A DNA stretch of 64,000 nt, taken from assembly GCA_947396885.1 (NCBI GenBank), contig OX377202.1, forward strand, positions 23,994,001-24,058,000. Reading direction: 5' to 3'. Shown here piece by piece: positions 31,518 through 42,835 of this stretch (positions are counted from its first letter, which is position 1; the number at the start of each line of letters is the position of its first letter). Made by a program: the position numbers and the translations under genes. The notes under the pieces are model-generated. The model had not been told where the DNA came from. It was given only the letters and a program-made list of their open reading frames with translations, and made no database searches. The stretch is from Heligmosomoides polygyrus polygyrus (lineage: Eukaryota > Nematoda > Chromadorea > Rhabditida > Heligmosomidae).

Positions 31518-32321
31518 AGATTCAGCACCACATCCCCTCCCTCCCTCACTCTCGTCTTTTGGACGTTGCTTTATGCTGATGACGTAATGCTCACTTGCGA
31601 AGATGAAGATGGATTTGAGTGAGATTTGCAAGCTTGGTATGATCACTTGGAGCGGTTTGGACTCAAGCTGATCGTAAAGAAGACCAAGTCTCTAACGACG
31701 GACGTTGTTGTAGGTCAGGGTCAGCGGCATAGAACTTTCCCGCACTTGACTTTAAGTACCTAGGATCAACACTAGCATCTGATGGCAAACTGATGGTTGA
31801 AGTGAATTCACGCGTGACTGCAGCTCAGTGCAAGTGGCGCTCGTTGTCTGGCGTGCTCTGCCGTGGGAAGAGAGCAGAGCACCTGAAAAGTTGAAGATCT
31901 GCATAGTAGTCTGACGCGAGCTAAAACGCGCCTCAGCGTCATGGAGGCGAAGATGCTGCGCTAGACGTCTGGAGTCACGCGCCTGGAGCGCATCCGAAAT
32001 GATGCCATTCGGCAGAAGTTCGTTGTCGCGCTGATAGCTGACAAGATGCCCAAATCTCGCTTGCTCTGGTATGGCCACGTTTTGCGTGGAAAAGAAGACA
32101 GCGTCCGCAAGATAGGCCTTGAGTTGGATGTGTCAGGAAAGCGGCCTAGAGGACGCCCGAAGCAGCGCTGGTCTGACACTTTACATATGTAATTGAAGGT
32201 TGCTCGTGTCCACCCTGATCTAGCGCTAGATCGGAAAAGGTGGCGTCATGGCACCAGAATAGCGGACCCCGCCAAGAAGGTGGACAAACGCTGAAGAAGA
32301 AGAAGAAGAAGATTCAGCACC
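31518..32321 (+). mobile_element. RTE retrotransposon fragment with 12-bp target-site duplication
   Basis: AGATTCAGCACC is present at 31518-31529 and again at 32310-32321. The plus-strand element between them ends in (GAA)n at 32292-32311, like the copy at 14.8-15.9 kb. It is 5'-truncated within the palm domain. Confidence 0.9.
31560..32255 (+). pseudogene. RTE reverse transcriptase remnant
   Basis: LLYADDVMLTCEDEDGFE (catalytic YADD near 31573) starts the fragment, followed by FGLKLIVKKTKSL and later a KSRLLWYGHVLRGKED-type C-terminal block near 32060-32100. Several stops (first near 31619) and frameshifts interrupt it, so this copy is older than the one at 15 kb. Confidence 0.85.
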
Positions 32322-32400
32322 TTACATCTCTGCCGACTAAAGTCTTCAGCGTGCAGTCCTCTGAGTATTACTGCTTTATGTTCCTTATCTGTAGTTTTTC

Positions 32401-32675
32401 CGGGCGCGTCTTGCACAGTCGAAGGAGGCGCCGGCTGACGCATGCCCCTCGTTACAGGTTCTTAGTTCGGATTTCGCTCCCAGGCCAATCAAGCCTTCTC
32501 ATCTTTCCGGTGTTGGTGAATTGGTACCAGACTTGCCTGGGAAGGACAAAGTGCTGACTGTTCATCGGTTGGTCAACATAAGTCGTTGTATGGCCGTGTG
32601 CGCACTCAAATCGCCTCCACGATGTCCCTAGAAGTAGAATGCGTGGCGCATCTCAAATGAATTGAGCAACGCCAC
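32401..32675 (+). mobile_element. SINE-A, nearly full length
   Basis: Head GCACAGTCGAAGGAGGCGCCGG, B box AGTTCGGATTTCGC, middle GAATTGGTACCAGACTTGCC, 3' block AGAATGCGTGGCGCATCTCAA. The tail has decayed. Confidence 0.85.
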
Positions 32676-32689
32676 CTATTTCTATAGTA

Positions 32690-33430
32690 CCGTTGTTCTT
32701 CTGTCGATTAGCAGACTAGGCCTATCGTTTTCTGCAAGAGGCATTGAAAGCTCCTATCGTCTGCCCTAGGTTCGACATCTGTGACAAGGTGCTTGAAGGA
32801 GTTCCTCGTACTGGACGACCACCTACACATAAAGGCGGTTCGTGATCGACATCTGTGATGCTCGAGCTGGTCTTACACTACGTGAGCTTATAGCCATTAC
32901 CCACACTCCAAAACCCACTGTACACGACATTCTCTGGATTTCTGGCAAGGTTGCAGTCTTCCACACACTTTGACTGCTCGGCACCAGAAAAGGCGTACTG
33001 GTGTGTCCGTCTCTCTCCTCAGCCGTTATTGTACGTGTGCATGAATCGGTGCCATTCTCACCGTGAACAAAAAAAAAGGAATCGCCTCTACGACAATACG
33101 GTATGCCACAGGCAGTAGGTTGACTTCGACGAGCTGCCTGAACTACAACACCCTGATCACGAAAAAAGTGATGCTTGTTGTGGGACATCAATGACCCTCT
33201 CTTTTGGGAATTGGTTCTAATCGGTTCTGTGGTGGTCTCGATCACGTTCTGTACCCAGTTGGAGAAGATTAGCGAAGTCCTTGCAAACGCCGGCCTAGAA
33301 GGAGAAAATTCTGTTTCCCGTGGATAATGCCAGGCCACACACAGCAAAGAATACTGAGAAAAAGTTGGAGGAAATGGTGACTGAACTTGTTACACATCCA
33401 CCATACTCACCACTCAATCATTGTCATTAA
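32690..33430 (+). pseudogene. mariner transposase remnant
   Basis: Plus-strand fragments in mariner order: VPRTGRPP near 32802, LYDNTVCHRQ-VDFDE near 33088, KKVMLVV then DINDPLFWELV (after a frameshift, near 33170-33220), then FPVDNARPHTAKNTEKKLEE (second Asp, near 33330), and HPPYSPLNH near 33395, where the element breaks off. Terminal repeats were not found. Multiple frameshifts show it is dead. Confidence 0.75.
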
Positions 33431-34080
33431 AAACGCTCCCACGCCACGCGGGTCTTCTAAGAGAGGCGTCTCGAGCAACAATCGTTTATTAAGGCACATC
33501 AGAACCTCAAACTTGGGTAATTAAACCCAAACGAACAATTAAATGTTAACAAAAATACGACACAAAATGGCGAATTACACTCTACGGATGCGTAAAGGGT
33601 GAACTGAGACTCATCAAGAACTAAGGGCACAATCAGGCATCTACCTCACACGGCCCTAGGATAACTAGCAAGAATGACAGCGGTGAAGATTCTAGGTCAT
33701 GGAGCGCCTGCTGAGGTTTTTGCGCCATCGCACCCGCGGTTGTCGCACCCAAGGCCCTATGAACGAAGTCGCAAATTCGTCTTATCTCGCTGAAGGGGGC
33801 TTCCCTTAGGATGAACGGATCCCCGGAGACCGATGGAGGACGGCAGCAATCGGCGGAGTGCGGAAGGGGACGGCAGGGGATAGTAATAGACGACGAGTGA
33901 CTGTTCCCGCGCTCTGAACTGCCTTTTTATGTGCTTGAGGAACGTTCCAGAACTGGGCGTCAATATTCGATGGGTAGTTCAAATCCCGGTTGCGCGCGAT
34001 CAGCGGGTCAACGGAACGGCGCTCGCAGCCTCTCAGCAGTCGCTCCCTGTGTTGAAATCGCATGTTTTTATTGAGACAAT
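33431..34080. other. No assigned feature; possible LTR-like sequence
   Basis: On the minus strand an AATAAA-like signal (GCCTTAATAAACGATTGTTGC, near 33485) sits upstream of a CTCGAGACGCC block, which could be the end of a solo LTR. No partner LTR or TG...CA boundary was established. Confidence 0.25.
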
Positions 34081-34982
34081 ACAAAATCGCGTTCCGCGAT
34101 AGTCATGCCTTTGTCACTTCAGTGTTTCTTCGTCATAACAAAGCTCAAAAAACCCTTTATATTTTGGGGACCATATACCCATTGACGAGTTTAGTAGCAA
34201 ATGGCAGACATTTGAGCAAATGCACGTTGATCCGACGCACTACCACTTGAAGAAGAACTAAAATTCTTCGAATGGTTTGCACTTTCCTCGTCTAAACCCA
34301 TTGTTCCCTTTGAAGTCGGAGCTCCGTGGAAGTAAAGGCCTTGCACTTCCTTCGTCGGCGAAGTGCATTGAGCTCAATCAGCCTCTTAGACACAAGGTGG
34401 CCCACCAGTCAGCACCACGTTGGTGGTCTATTCGATCACCAGCGAACGGTTGCCACAAGGTCCCGTTTTGTGTCGTTTTGATTTCCGCTGAATGGAAAAA
34501 ACTAGCGCCAAATGTCTCCAGTAGGCTGTCACGTCCTAGCGCCGTTTCCTTCCGCTGTGTGCAGCGTCGAGGCGCCTGCTTCCTGCAGTGCCTTCAGGAT
34601 TCTCCTGACTATTAGTCAAGCCATGCTTGGCCTAATGGGACCGCATTGCCTTTTCAGAAATTTTTGAAATTTTCTGAACAAAGAAAATAGGTGACCACTT
34701 GACTTTAAAGACCGAAAATACTGAACGGATGGCGCAACCCTTTGCTGCGTATGACGCGCGCTGGACGCGTAGTAATGTGCTACACCGCAAATGCAAATCC
34801 CATCCAGGAACGTGTAAAAGAAGCGTAAGGGTTAATTAAGCGCGACGACTACGACGCGCCCATTCTACTTCTACATGGGGATTAAATGCAAAACGATAAT
34901 TATATATTTTCATTAAGTAAATTAATTCAATAAATTTAATTTAAATCAATAATTTTAATTTTAATTGCATTAATTACCTGTA
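34081..34982. other. No assigned feature
   Basis: Ends in a strongly AT-rich stretch (34890-34975). No exon recognised. Confidence 0.4.
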
Positions 34983-35620
34983 TCACCTATTGTTCCGTTG
35001 ATCATCGAGTTGCTTGAGCGGGCGCCAACAGCGTCTCCCTTCTTCTCTGTCGCGTGCCAGAGTGCTCCAATGGATCCTTCTCGTTTGAGGAACACGAAGA
35101 GTGTCATTTCTTTGGTTCAGGGCTTTCACAAAGAGGTCCGAGCGTGTTCTCTTGACATCCCGCGGAATCCGTTCGTTGACGGCTCTCGTCCAGCGAATGT
35201 CTGCAAAGCGCATTACGTGGCCGGCCCACCTAATTTTCGACGAATTGGCCCATGCAACACCGTCTCTGATCTTCGAACGAAGACAAATCCCGAAACTCCG
35301 TAGGCCTTCTCTCACTTGCGTGATTCGTGTTACGCCGAGTAACGTCCTCTCGATTCCGCGCTGAGCGGCGCTGATCGCGTGTTCATCCCGTTTTCGTATG
35401 GTCCAAGTCTCTGACGCGGTGTTAGGACAGAAAGAACAGTGAAGTCAAATAGGTGGGCACGGAACTGGACGTTGTTCGTCTTCTCACGTATCCGCGATCC
35501 AGATACACGTAGCTGGCGCATTCGGAGATGGTCCTTCAGTTGAGCGAGAAGGTCGGTACCTCATGAACATCGTCTTCGTAAGATTCATCTGCAGTCCAAC
35601 GTTCTTCAAGAAGTGCACTA
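34983..35620 (-). pseudogene. RTE reverse transcriptase, C-terminal fragment (different subfamily)
   Basis: Minus-strand frames encode NVGLQMNLTKTMFMR (near 35590), a TNNVQFRAHLF segment (near 35460), then SKIRWAGHVMRFADIRWTRA and FVKALNQRNDTLRVP, ending with RDREEGRRCWRPLKQLDDQ at 34983-35100. This is the conserved tail of RTE proteins. The order is right but frameshifts break it. It lacks a (GAA)n tail, unlike the two RTE insertions above, so it is a different subfamily or an old copy. Confidence 0.85.
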
Positions 35621-36044
35621 GTAAAAAATTTAAAACAAGGTGATGTAGATTTCAGCATTTTATACTTCACAGCCAAGATCCTTGTCGTACCTCATCAGAA
35701 CACTTAGGAATAGAATGTTCTTCTGGGTGCGGGTCGAACCCAAATGCGCCTTCAGCGGCACTGACGTTTCTAAGATCTGCGCCAGCGATGATTCTTTTCT
35801 ATCGATGGAGCTGAGCAGCGAGGAAGGTAGATCCAAGGCGAAGAGCAGAAGTACTCGAGTCCCAGATCACGGCCGCCTCGTCGCTACACCCGCACCCTAT
35901 TGCACTAAGAAACTTGTCCTTGAAATCGATAGCACTTGTGTCGAGAGAGTAGCGCTGAGGAAATAGTGTTCTACGTCCTCTTTCATTCCCTTCCACTCCA
36001 CTGCATGGATTTTCGAATTCTTCAACGTCTTCTCCCATAAGGGT
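35621..36044. other. No assigned feature
   Basis: Contains an isolated box-like GGGTTCGACCC on the minus strand near 35735. No element outlined around it. Confidence 0.4.
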
Positions 36045-36250
36045 AGACACGTGTAGCTCAGCCGGCTGTCGCGTGTACCCGTATCAGGTTCGTGGTTCGG
36101 TTTTCCCGCCCTGGCCAATCAAGCCTTACATCTTCTGGGGTAATTGGTACCACTTTTCTAGGAAAGATAAACGCTGGCTTATTCATCGGCTGGCCACCGC
36201 GAGTCATTGCGTTGCTAAATACGCATCTGAATCGCCTCCGTGACATCCTG
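36045..36250 (+). mobile_element. SINE-A, 3' truncated
   Basis: CACGTGTAGCTCAGCCGGCTGTCG, GTGGTTCGGTTTTCCCGCCC, GGTAATTGGTACCAC, CATCGGCTGGCCACCGCGAG, GAATCGCCTCCGTGACATCC. The A-box region is shortened by a small deletion. Confidence 0.85.
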
Positions 36251-36439
36251 CAGCAGGGAATTTCTGAGATAATTTTCAAAACGGTTCGAAATATTTTTGA
36301 AGGATTTATATTTTCCAGTAAAGGAAAGCAGGAGCTGAGCGAACATGTTTTCGCCCACTCGAATGATAGGTTCGATCCTATGCGCATTGTGCACCACGCA
36401 CTTTTGGACCATTCCTTACATAGAAGAGTACATACGCCA

Positions 36440-36715
36440 TGCTAGAGGTACTCCGAAAACCCCATGTCCTAGGAAATAAGCTGCCACAATCGCAAAAATC
36501 CTGCTCAGTAATAAGTAAATTAGTGGTAAGTATAGTAGTAATAAAGCCTGCTGAGTAATTTGTTGGTCAACCACAACGAAAATGCGGGATCTGGTAAAGT
36601 TGTGTATATGTTCGTGTCAACCTTGGGGAGACGACTGGAATGGTGCTAAACGTTTCTCAAAAGATCTAAGACTTAAGGAGTTATGAGCATGTGATGGTTT
36701 GCGACGGATCAATCC
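36440..36715 (-). repeat. FB-C repeat, copy 3
   Basis: Reverse-strand copy: GTCGCAAACCATCACATGCTC, TCTTTTGAGAAACGTTTAGC, CAACTTTACCAGATCCCGC, TTTTTGCGATTGTGGCAGC. No self-inverted hairpins, as in copy 2. Confidence 0.75.
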
Positions 36716-37021
36716 GTGGTTTGTTGGGATGGAAACTCTAACGCAAGACGGGAGCCTACACCCTTTGTTTACCGAAGAGGGTTTTGGGTCACTACACCAC
36801 TGGCAATTAACCAGGGTAGTCCTCAATGTCGTGGAGGTAGTTTGTTGGAGAATGGGTGGTGACCACAAGAGGTGTTGTCTCGCATAAAGCTCGAGTCTGT
36901 TGGTGGTTGGGGTTCCACCATAAACATCCATCCACAGTTATTCAGTAGTACCAGAACTGTATGGGAAGGGCACAGTTCATCTATTTATATTTATGTTGTC
37001 CAAATAAGTTGAGAACAAAGA
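36716..37021. other. No assigned feature
   Basis: Nothing recognised. Confidence 0.4.
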
Positions 37022-37340
37022 GAAAATGGCGTCACTCAGTCTCTCTGTGGAATGTGCCACGCATTTCACCTCTACGATATATCGTGGAGGCAATTTGTAG
37101 TTGGCCTATACAATGACTTGTGTTGACAAGCCGGTGGAAAAGTCAGTGTATTATAGTTCCCAAGCATGTTTGGTACCAATTCATCGACTTCGAAGGGATG
37201 GAATACTTGGATGGCTTGAGCGGAAAATCCGAATAAGAGCCTGAAATCAAGTGCTCACGAGACATCGCCTTCCCAGTGTGGTCATAACACAACCGTTTAG
37301 GCCAAATACGCATTCAAACTGCCCAGTATACATTGCATCC
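37022..37340. mobile_element. SINE-A (-) followed by a small inverted SINE-A fragment (+)
   Basis: Reverse-strand copy 37022-37290 (ATGTGCCACGCATTTCACCT, CAATGACTTGTGTTGACAAG, CCAATTCATCGACTTCGAAGG). At 37295-37340 the plus-strand block AGGCCAAATACGCATTCAAA follows. Confidence 0.75.
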
Positions 37341-37364
37341 GATCGACTGCCTTCGAATAATTTG

Positions 37365-37450
37365 ATGACTCGGATAAAAGAGATTTTGCGGACCTCGGAT
37401 TTTTGGATGATTCGGATCGTGAAACCCTATTCGGATATCGTAAAATGATT
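37365..37450 (-). repeat. ATCCGAATCATCC repeat, second locus
   Basis: GATTTTGCGGACCTCGGATT then TTTGGATGATTCGGATCGTG is the reverse complement of the unit clustered at 25840-25965. Confidence 0.7.
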
Positions 37451-38147
37451 TATCCGGTTTCAATGTACATTGTTTACACATTTCTACCTACGTCATAAAT
37501 TATAGAAGTAGAAACTGTGGCGGATCCCACAAAGGGCTTAAGAGCGCCACTTTTGTCTTCCAAATTTTTTTATAGACATCGTTAGATGGCTGAAATTCAG
37601 AACGAAGCGGTTTCTGCGATTCTCCTCCTTCTCTTCCCTCCCCTAGGATAGAAAATGGGACTCGCGCCAGCCTAAACCCTGATGGGGCCCCTTTCAGCTC
37701 TCAGAGTTTCGGACACATCCACTTCGCTCGTGCACGCCTGACGATGCCTCGTTGCACACGAACGGTCTAATAAATTACCCGCAAATGTGCTCTGGACACA
37801 TGAGTGCATGTCCTTCGTCAGATCCCAGCTACGCATTTGCTGGCTGTTTCGGAACTTTTTGCAGTCGCTGCCTTCGTGTGATCAAACACCATGAACCTGT
37901 TGGGAGTAATGAGGGTTGACGCTTCTATGCTCCTTCACTTCACCGGGAAACGAAGAGTGGTGGGGTAGTGATTTGTCTAATACCAAGGTGTTACAAATAC
38001 TACAAGTAGATATGCAGCAGTTCCCTGGCCAGTCCTACGGTAGCTCGTGGCTACTCTTTGACTTTTGCGGTATGGTAGTGTACACGGTACGTAGGCAATA
38101 AAGCCTTCCTGCAATACAAATCAGTTTCTTTAAGCCTCAAGTGGCTG
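37451..38147. other. No assigned feature
   Basis: Nothing recognised. Confidence 0.4.
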
Positions 38148-38415
38148 GTGTCGAGGTAGTAAGCTGTCACAACGACGTTTTGTTGCGATCAAAACTTCTA
38201 GTGCCAGGCGGGACTCGACCCCGCGCCTCCCTCTCACCGGGCGGGAATGCTATGTACATATACCCCTTTACACCACCGGCGCCGTTAGATCGAACGCAAC
38301 ATCCGTAAAGGCGTAGAGCATTTCCGCCCGGTCAGAGGGAGGTGCGAGTTCGAGTCTAGCCCGGCGCTAGAAGTTTTGATCGCAAGGAAACGTCGTTGTG
38401 ACAGCTTACTACCTC
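38148..38415. repeat. Head-to-head SINE-B palindrome
   Basis: Two SINE-B copies face each other around about 38282. Left (minus): GTAGTAAGCTGTCACAACGA, TTTTGTTGCGATCAAAACTT, GGGACTCGACCCCGCGCC. Right (plus): GGCGTAGAGCATTTCCGCCC, GTTCGAGTCTAGCC, TTTTGATCGCAAGGAAACGT, TTGTGACAGCTTACTACCTC. The arms are about 130 bp and highly similar. Confidence 0.9.
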
Positions 38416-38991
38416 CCCGCAATGTTCAACACACTGCAAGGGAGCCTTATCAGGTTAAAGGTGATCAGTCCTTACCTGATGAATCCTAGAGTTCAATTCC
38501 TTGGTTCTACTACACAGTGGATGGTATGTCACCTTTATTATAGACTGACATACATTATATGGTATACGTTAAAGGGTGAGGAATAAGGGAAGAAAGGGAG
38601 AGGGAAGACATGCCCTCTGACAGGCTGCTGGCAGGAGCTGACGACCACCTGCTCGGGGCGATGTAGACGAGACTCCAGTAGCCGGTTGCCGCTATCTGGC
38701 AGCAGGGCGTCGCTATCTGTAGCAGGGCGTTGCCGTCCATGGTGCGGATTGGGTACAACCCGACAGCCTAAACCATGGGTCGCGCATTTCAGCCGTTTCA
38801 GTCAAATATGAACCTCTATTGGCACGATCAGTACAGAGCCATATGCTTCTATTTCTCGGTTTCCATCCCGATTGTTTTCGTAGGACTGTTTGGAAAGTAG
38901 TGCTTGGCCCAGCATGGAATTGAGGTTAACATTATTCGTTCTGGAACATGCTGAATGACAGCGCTGAGCACTTCAAACGTGCTTCTAGGCA
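38416..38991. other. No assigned feature
   Basis: Nothing recognised beyond ordinary sequence. Confidence 0.4.
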
Positions 38992-39560
38992 AAAGTAGCT
39001 GCTTCTAGGCCTTGCTACAATGTTACGGGGGCAGACATAACTCCAACGCCGCGCGAACCCCCCTGGCGTCGCGCACGGTGCGCGGCGAAATTGGACGAGT
39101 TGTCGCGGTCCGATGCTTCCGAGATGCGGCACACCTTTGCCTTATTTCAACGTTTCTTAGAAATGGTATATGAATGTGGTTTCAACAAGATGATCAGCGA
39201 CAGATATACAGGAATCCTTGTCATGTGGATGGTCTCTAGCGTCAGTATTTGCCATCTACAACTTCTTCGGTCAATTTTTACCCGTGAGTATGGTTATACT
39301 ACGGAAAAAGGTCACTATCACCCATTCTCGAATCAATTGTCCTACTGCAGACTGTTGCCTACCACATTCTGTGTGATTTCAAGTTCCTTGCTAGAGATGT
39401 GGTCTGAGAGCTCAAACACTGAGAACATGCTCGTGCTCCGCGGCTAACCATGCGTCGCTGAGCGCACGTCCGCGTTTCAGCGCCGCGATGTCGCACGCGG
39501 ATAGCGCGCGACGTCGCGTTAGAGTTAGGTCCTGGAACCACATTGTTACGAAGGCCAGCC
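38992..39560. repeat. Possible MITE with GC-rich inverted ends
   Basis: GGCCTTGCTACAATGTTACG...CTCCAACGCCGCGCGAAC (left) corresponds to the reverse of GTCGCGTTAGAGTTAGG...CCACATTGTTACGAAGGCC (right). Arms about 100 bp with gaps. A 118-codon open frame inside (39091-39447) has no recognisable motif. Confidence 0.5.
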
Positions 39561-40733
39561 AAGCCATTCAGACTTTGATCTTGTCCAGAAAAGTTGACCT
39601 TCGTATCGGTATTTGGTGAAAATCCAGAGAAGAGGAAATAAAATAAGGGGGAGTCCGAATGCTTGTGGAGAAAAACAAATCGTTCTGTGGTATGATTTGT
39701 CGAAATTGGAACTTGTTAAGAGCAGAGCTGCATAGTTAGCTTCCTAGTTAGCTATGGATTTGTGCAGCGTCTGATGATAAAAATTCGTATTCTCTTTAGC
39801 ATTTAGGATCTTCTTTGTTCCTCCTCCACAGGGTGCACAGTAAACTCAAGCCCAATGCCCGCTGTCGCCATTTTCTGCAATCAGCAACGTCCGACCTCGA
39901 CGAGATCTGTCTTCATGACACCCCTTCATCCTCTTTGGGATTGTTTGCGGCGTTTTCGAACTACATCCTCGAACTCTTGGGTCAACTTATCGGTTGATTC
40001 TACGACGTTTCTACGATTTAACATCTCCTGAGGTTAATCCCTTGACTTCATCTGGACCACATATGCCTTCATCTCTTCTCTCACTTCACCATCTCATAGC
40101 TGCATTGCCTGCTCAACATGTACGCTGATATAAGCAACGAGCTGAGTGATCTCGTGCCGCTCAAGACCAGTACTCACCGGAGAAGTGCAAGGAGGGTGTT
40201 CCTAGCCATAAGAACGTCTCCTTGCCTCTCCCCAGATAATAATTGAAACGCGTGGCTCATTCCTGAAGGCAAAAGAGCCTTGAGCATTATTTTTAGCAAA
40301 GACTCGTTTCTGTGGTCTCAACTTCTTTCGCATCGTGGTGTGACACTACTGTATAAGGTGGAACTCTCCTCGAAAAACTTCATGCAAGAACTTATTCGAG
40401 TACTGCCTCAACTAGTTCTCTTTAAGACGTTCAAGTGAGGAAGTTCAAGTGCTGAGCGATTAGCACTCTGAGTGCTCACCTTGCAGGGAAATTATGTGTG
40501 CCACTCCTGAACGGCAGAAAGTACATAGTAATTCTCGTTCTACAATAGTTAAGGTATACGGTATTGACTCCGTAGTTTATAGCACACTTAGCGGTCTACA
40601 GTATAGATCACCTATGTATCTGGAAAAGCATCGGGTTTTTCTTGACTTCGTTATGTCAAGAAAAACTTCGCCAGTGAGGTTTTGAAAGAAACTAAATACA
40701 TCTGAAATTTCTTCGGTGAGAATAATGATATTA
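39561..40733. other. 1.2 kb without an assigned feature
   Basis: One exact 12-bp hairpin, GTTTTTCTTGAC/GTCAAGAAAAAC, lies at about 40635-40666. Nothing else recognised. Confidence 0.4.
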
Positions 40734-40799
40734 TTAGGGTGTCCAGAAAGTATCTGCAGAAATACGACAATTTTTTCAAAATAACACAATTTTTTATCA

Positions 40800-41225
40800 A
40801 CATTTTATTAATCAACCAAATAATTTCCATCAACATCGACTGCTCTCCGCCAACGTTTCACAACACTTCGAATCCATCTAGCGTAGAAATCCGGCGACTT
40901 GAAGGAGAAAAAAGCTCGGAAGTCATTTTTAGGTGGTCACGATCTTCATGACGCTTCCCTTCCAAATGATGCTGAAGTGATCGAAAAAGGTGATAGTCAC
41001 TTGGGGCAAGACCTGAGCTGCACGGTGGATGCGGCAGAACTTCCCATTCGAGTTCCAGAATTCTCTGAGGAGTCGTCTTCGCGATTGTGGGCGCGCGTTA
41101 TCGTTCTGCAAGCAAACTTTGTCGAGCCTGGGATGTTCCCTGCGCATCTTGTTGGCCAGTCTCTCAGTTGGGTAGCGTAGACCTCGACAGTGACAATCCT
41201 GCTTTCAGGCAGCAGCTGGAAATGG
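40800..41225 (-). pseudogene. mariner transposase, C-terminal part
   Basis: Resumes with HFQLLPESRIVTVEVYATQL directly where the upstream part ends, then KVCLQNDNARP (second Asp, near 41115). After a frameshift follow APSDYHLFRSLQHHLEGKR (third Asp, near 41000) and a C-terminal WRAVDVDGNYL-like block. The DD34D layout identifies the family. Confidence 0.9.
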
Positions 41226-41706
41226 CAGATTTATTGATCTATTGATTTATTGCACATGTTTGTGCGCTATACAAGAAAAGGAATGTAATCAAAGAAAAAC
41301 ATAACATTTAACGAACTTGAGTGTTTCTCGATTCCATGTTTGTCACCGAAGCAAAATTCAATGAATCGTAACGTCGCAACAAAACAAGCTCTCAATTGAA
41401 AAATGGAATGCAGAGACTTTGGAGGAGAGATTATGATAAGGATATTGAGATAAGGATGATGAGTTGTAACGTGTTAATGCTTCAGTGCCGATACCATATC
41501 TGAAACAGTACATAATTATTATAAGCTTAAGAAATAGGTGAACATTGAAGAGAGTAAAGAGATTTTATGTTGCGAGTTACGATTCTTATTGTTTGTGAAG
41601 TGATGGAACGAGAACCACCATACAACAATCAAGCTGGAAGCTACGTAATTGAGATGTTTGTCATGCTTTCTCCTCCCATATGAAATTCGGAGCTTTATTC
41701 TTCGTT

Positions 41707-41782
41707 GTCGAATGGCAGTCATGACCATGAACAAATAGTGTGCGGTCGAATGGCAGTCATGACCATGAACAAATAGTGTGCG
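41707..41782 (+). repeat. Exact tandem duplication, 2 x 38 bp
   Basis: GTCGAATGGCAGTCATGACC...GTGTGCG is repeated without mismatch, inside the 3' untranslated part of the CR1-like fragment. Confidence 0.95.
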
Positions 41783-41829
41783 AGACGAGAGCAGCAAGCG
41801 TGGTGTCTGTAAGAGTCTAATTGTTAACA

Positions 41830-42815
41830 AAAATGCTCAATTCTAAGTAAGTGCGGAAGATCTAACCTCATTAAATTGCGCCTAAAAATGATCACTGATC
41901 TTGCCTGGAACAGCTCAGCTGGTAAAAGGCTTACACGTCTTGCGCAGCGGTAGAAAAACGAATTGAAAACAGTAGAAAAATGTTTTTTATGGATTCTACT
42001 ATAATGGATATTGAAGTTGTTCATTCTAGGGCTACTAGCTCGAAATATCCAATATTTGCTTGCAGACAGCTTAACCTTTTTTTAGAATGCGATAGCAAAG
42101 CGATATATCGGCCAATAATCTTCTACAGACTAGGCAACGTAAGGAAAATATTTTCAAGCGCTCTTTATAGTTTCGCAGTGCAGAAGGATCAGAACATTCG
42201 GTGAATCGGTACCATAAAATTCGGGTAAAGAGTTTTTGTACTTGTTCAACTTTCAAAACATCTTTTTTGAGAACAGGGTACCAAACATGCGTGCCGTACT
42301 CAACATGAGGCAATACATACGCCTTGCAGAGTCGTAATAATAATGGCACATCTGAACATTTGATATTGCGGAAAATCATGAATATGGCTCTAGATGCCTT
42401 TTTTGTTACACAATCGATATGCTTAGAAAACTTGAGATCAGCATCAAATGTTATTCCCAGGTCTTTGACAATATTACTTCTCGACATAGCAACACCGTTG
42501 ACATAGAAATCCATAGGAGCAGAGCTACCAATATGCATCACCATACTTTTGCTTACGTTGAGTGGGAGGTTCCATTGATTAGTCCATACGTTTATTCTTT
42601 CAACTGCATTGACAAGGGCTTCATGCACCTCTGAGCTGTTTAAGCTGTCATAAGTAGCATAGATTTTTACGTCGTCAGCAAAAGCCTTAACACTAATAGC
42701 AGAATGGGACATGAGGGTTTTTGGCAAATCATGAGTGTACATTAAAAAAAAGAAGAGGTGATAAAACGGCCCCTTGAGGTACTCCGCTAGAGCATCTGTA
42801 ATTTCTCGAAAACGA
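41830..42815 (-). pseudogene. CR1-like reverse transcriptase, C-terminal part
   Basis: The fragment opens with SGVPQGAVLSP (near 42790). It shifts frame in a T-run, then reads MYTHDLPKTL and the catalytic FADDVKIYAT box (near 42670). It continues with WNLPLNVSKSMVMHIG, GITFDADLKFSKHIDCVTKK, YVLPHVEYGTHVW and a C-terminal FYRCARRVSLLPAELFQA block (near 41940-41860). The thumb domain is largely intact, better preserved than the copy at 9-12 kb. Confidence 0.9.
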
Positions 42816-42835
42816 ATGTCAAAAAAAAAACAGAT

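Larger units (their letters stand above)
41231..42830 (-). mobile_element. 5'-truncated CR1-like LINE inserted in the mariner
   Basis: Bounded by CAGAT at 41226-41230 and 42831-42835, a probable 5-bp target duplication. The 3' end on the minus strand is a tandem tail ATCAATAGATCAATAA, as in CR1-type elements. The 5' end lies in the reverse transcriptase palm. Confidence 0.9.

Noticed and set aside
33431..34080. Solo LTR on the minus strand
   Set aside because: Only a poly(A)-like signal; no TG...CA ends, no target duplication and no partner.
36092..36445. 117-codon plus-strand frame
   Set aside because: Most of it is SINE-A sequence.
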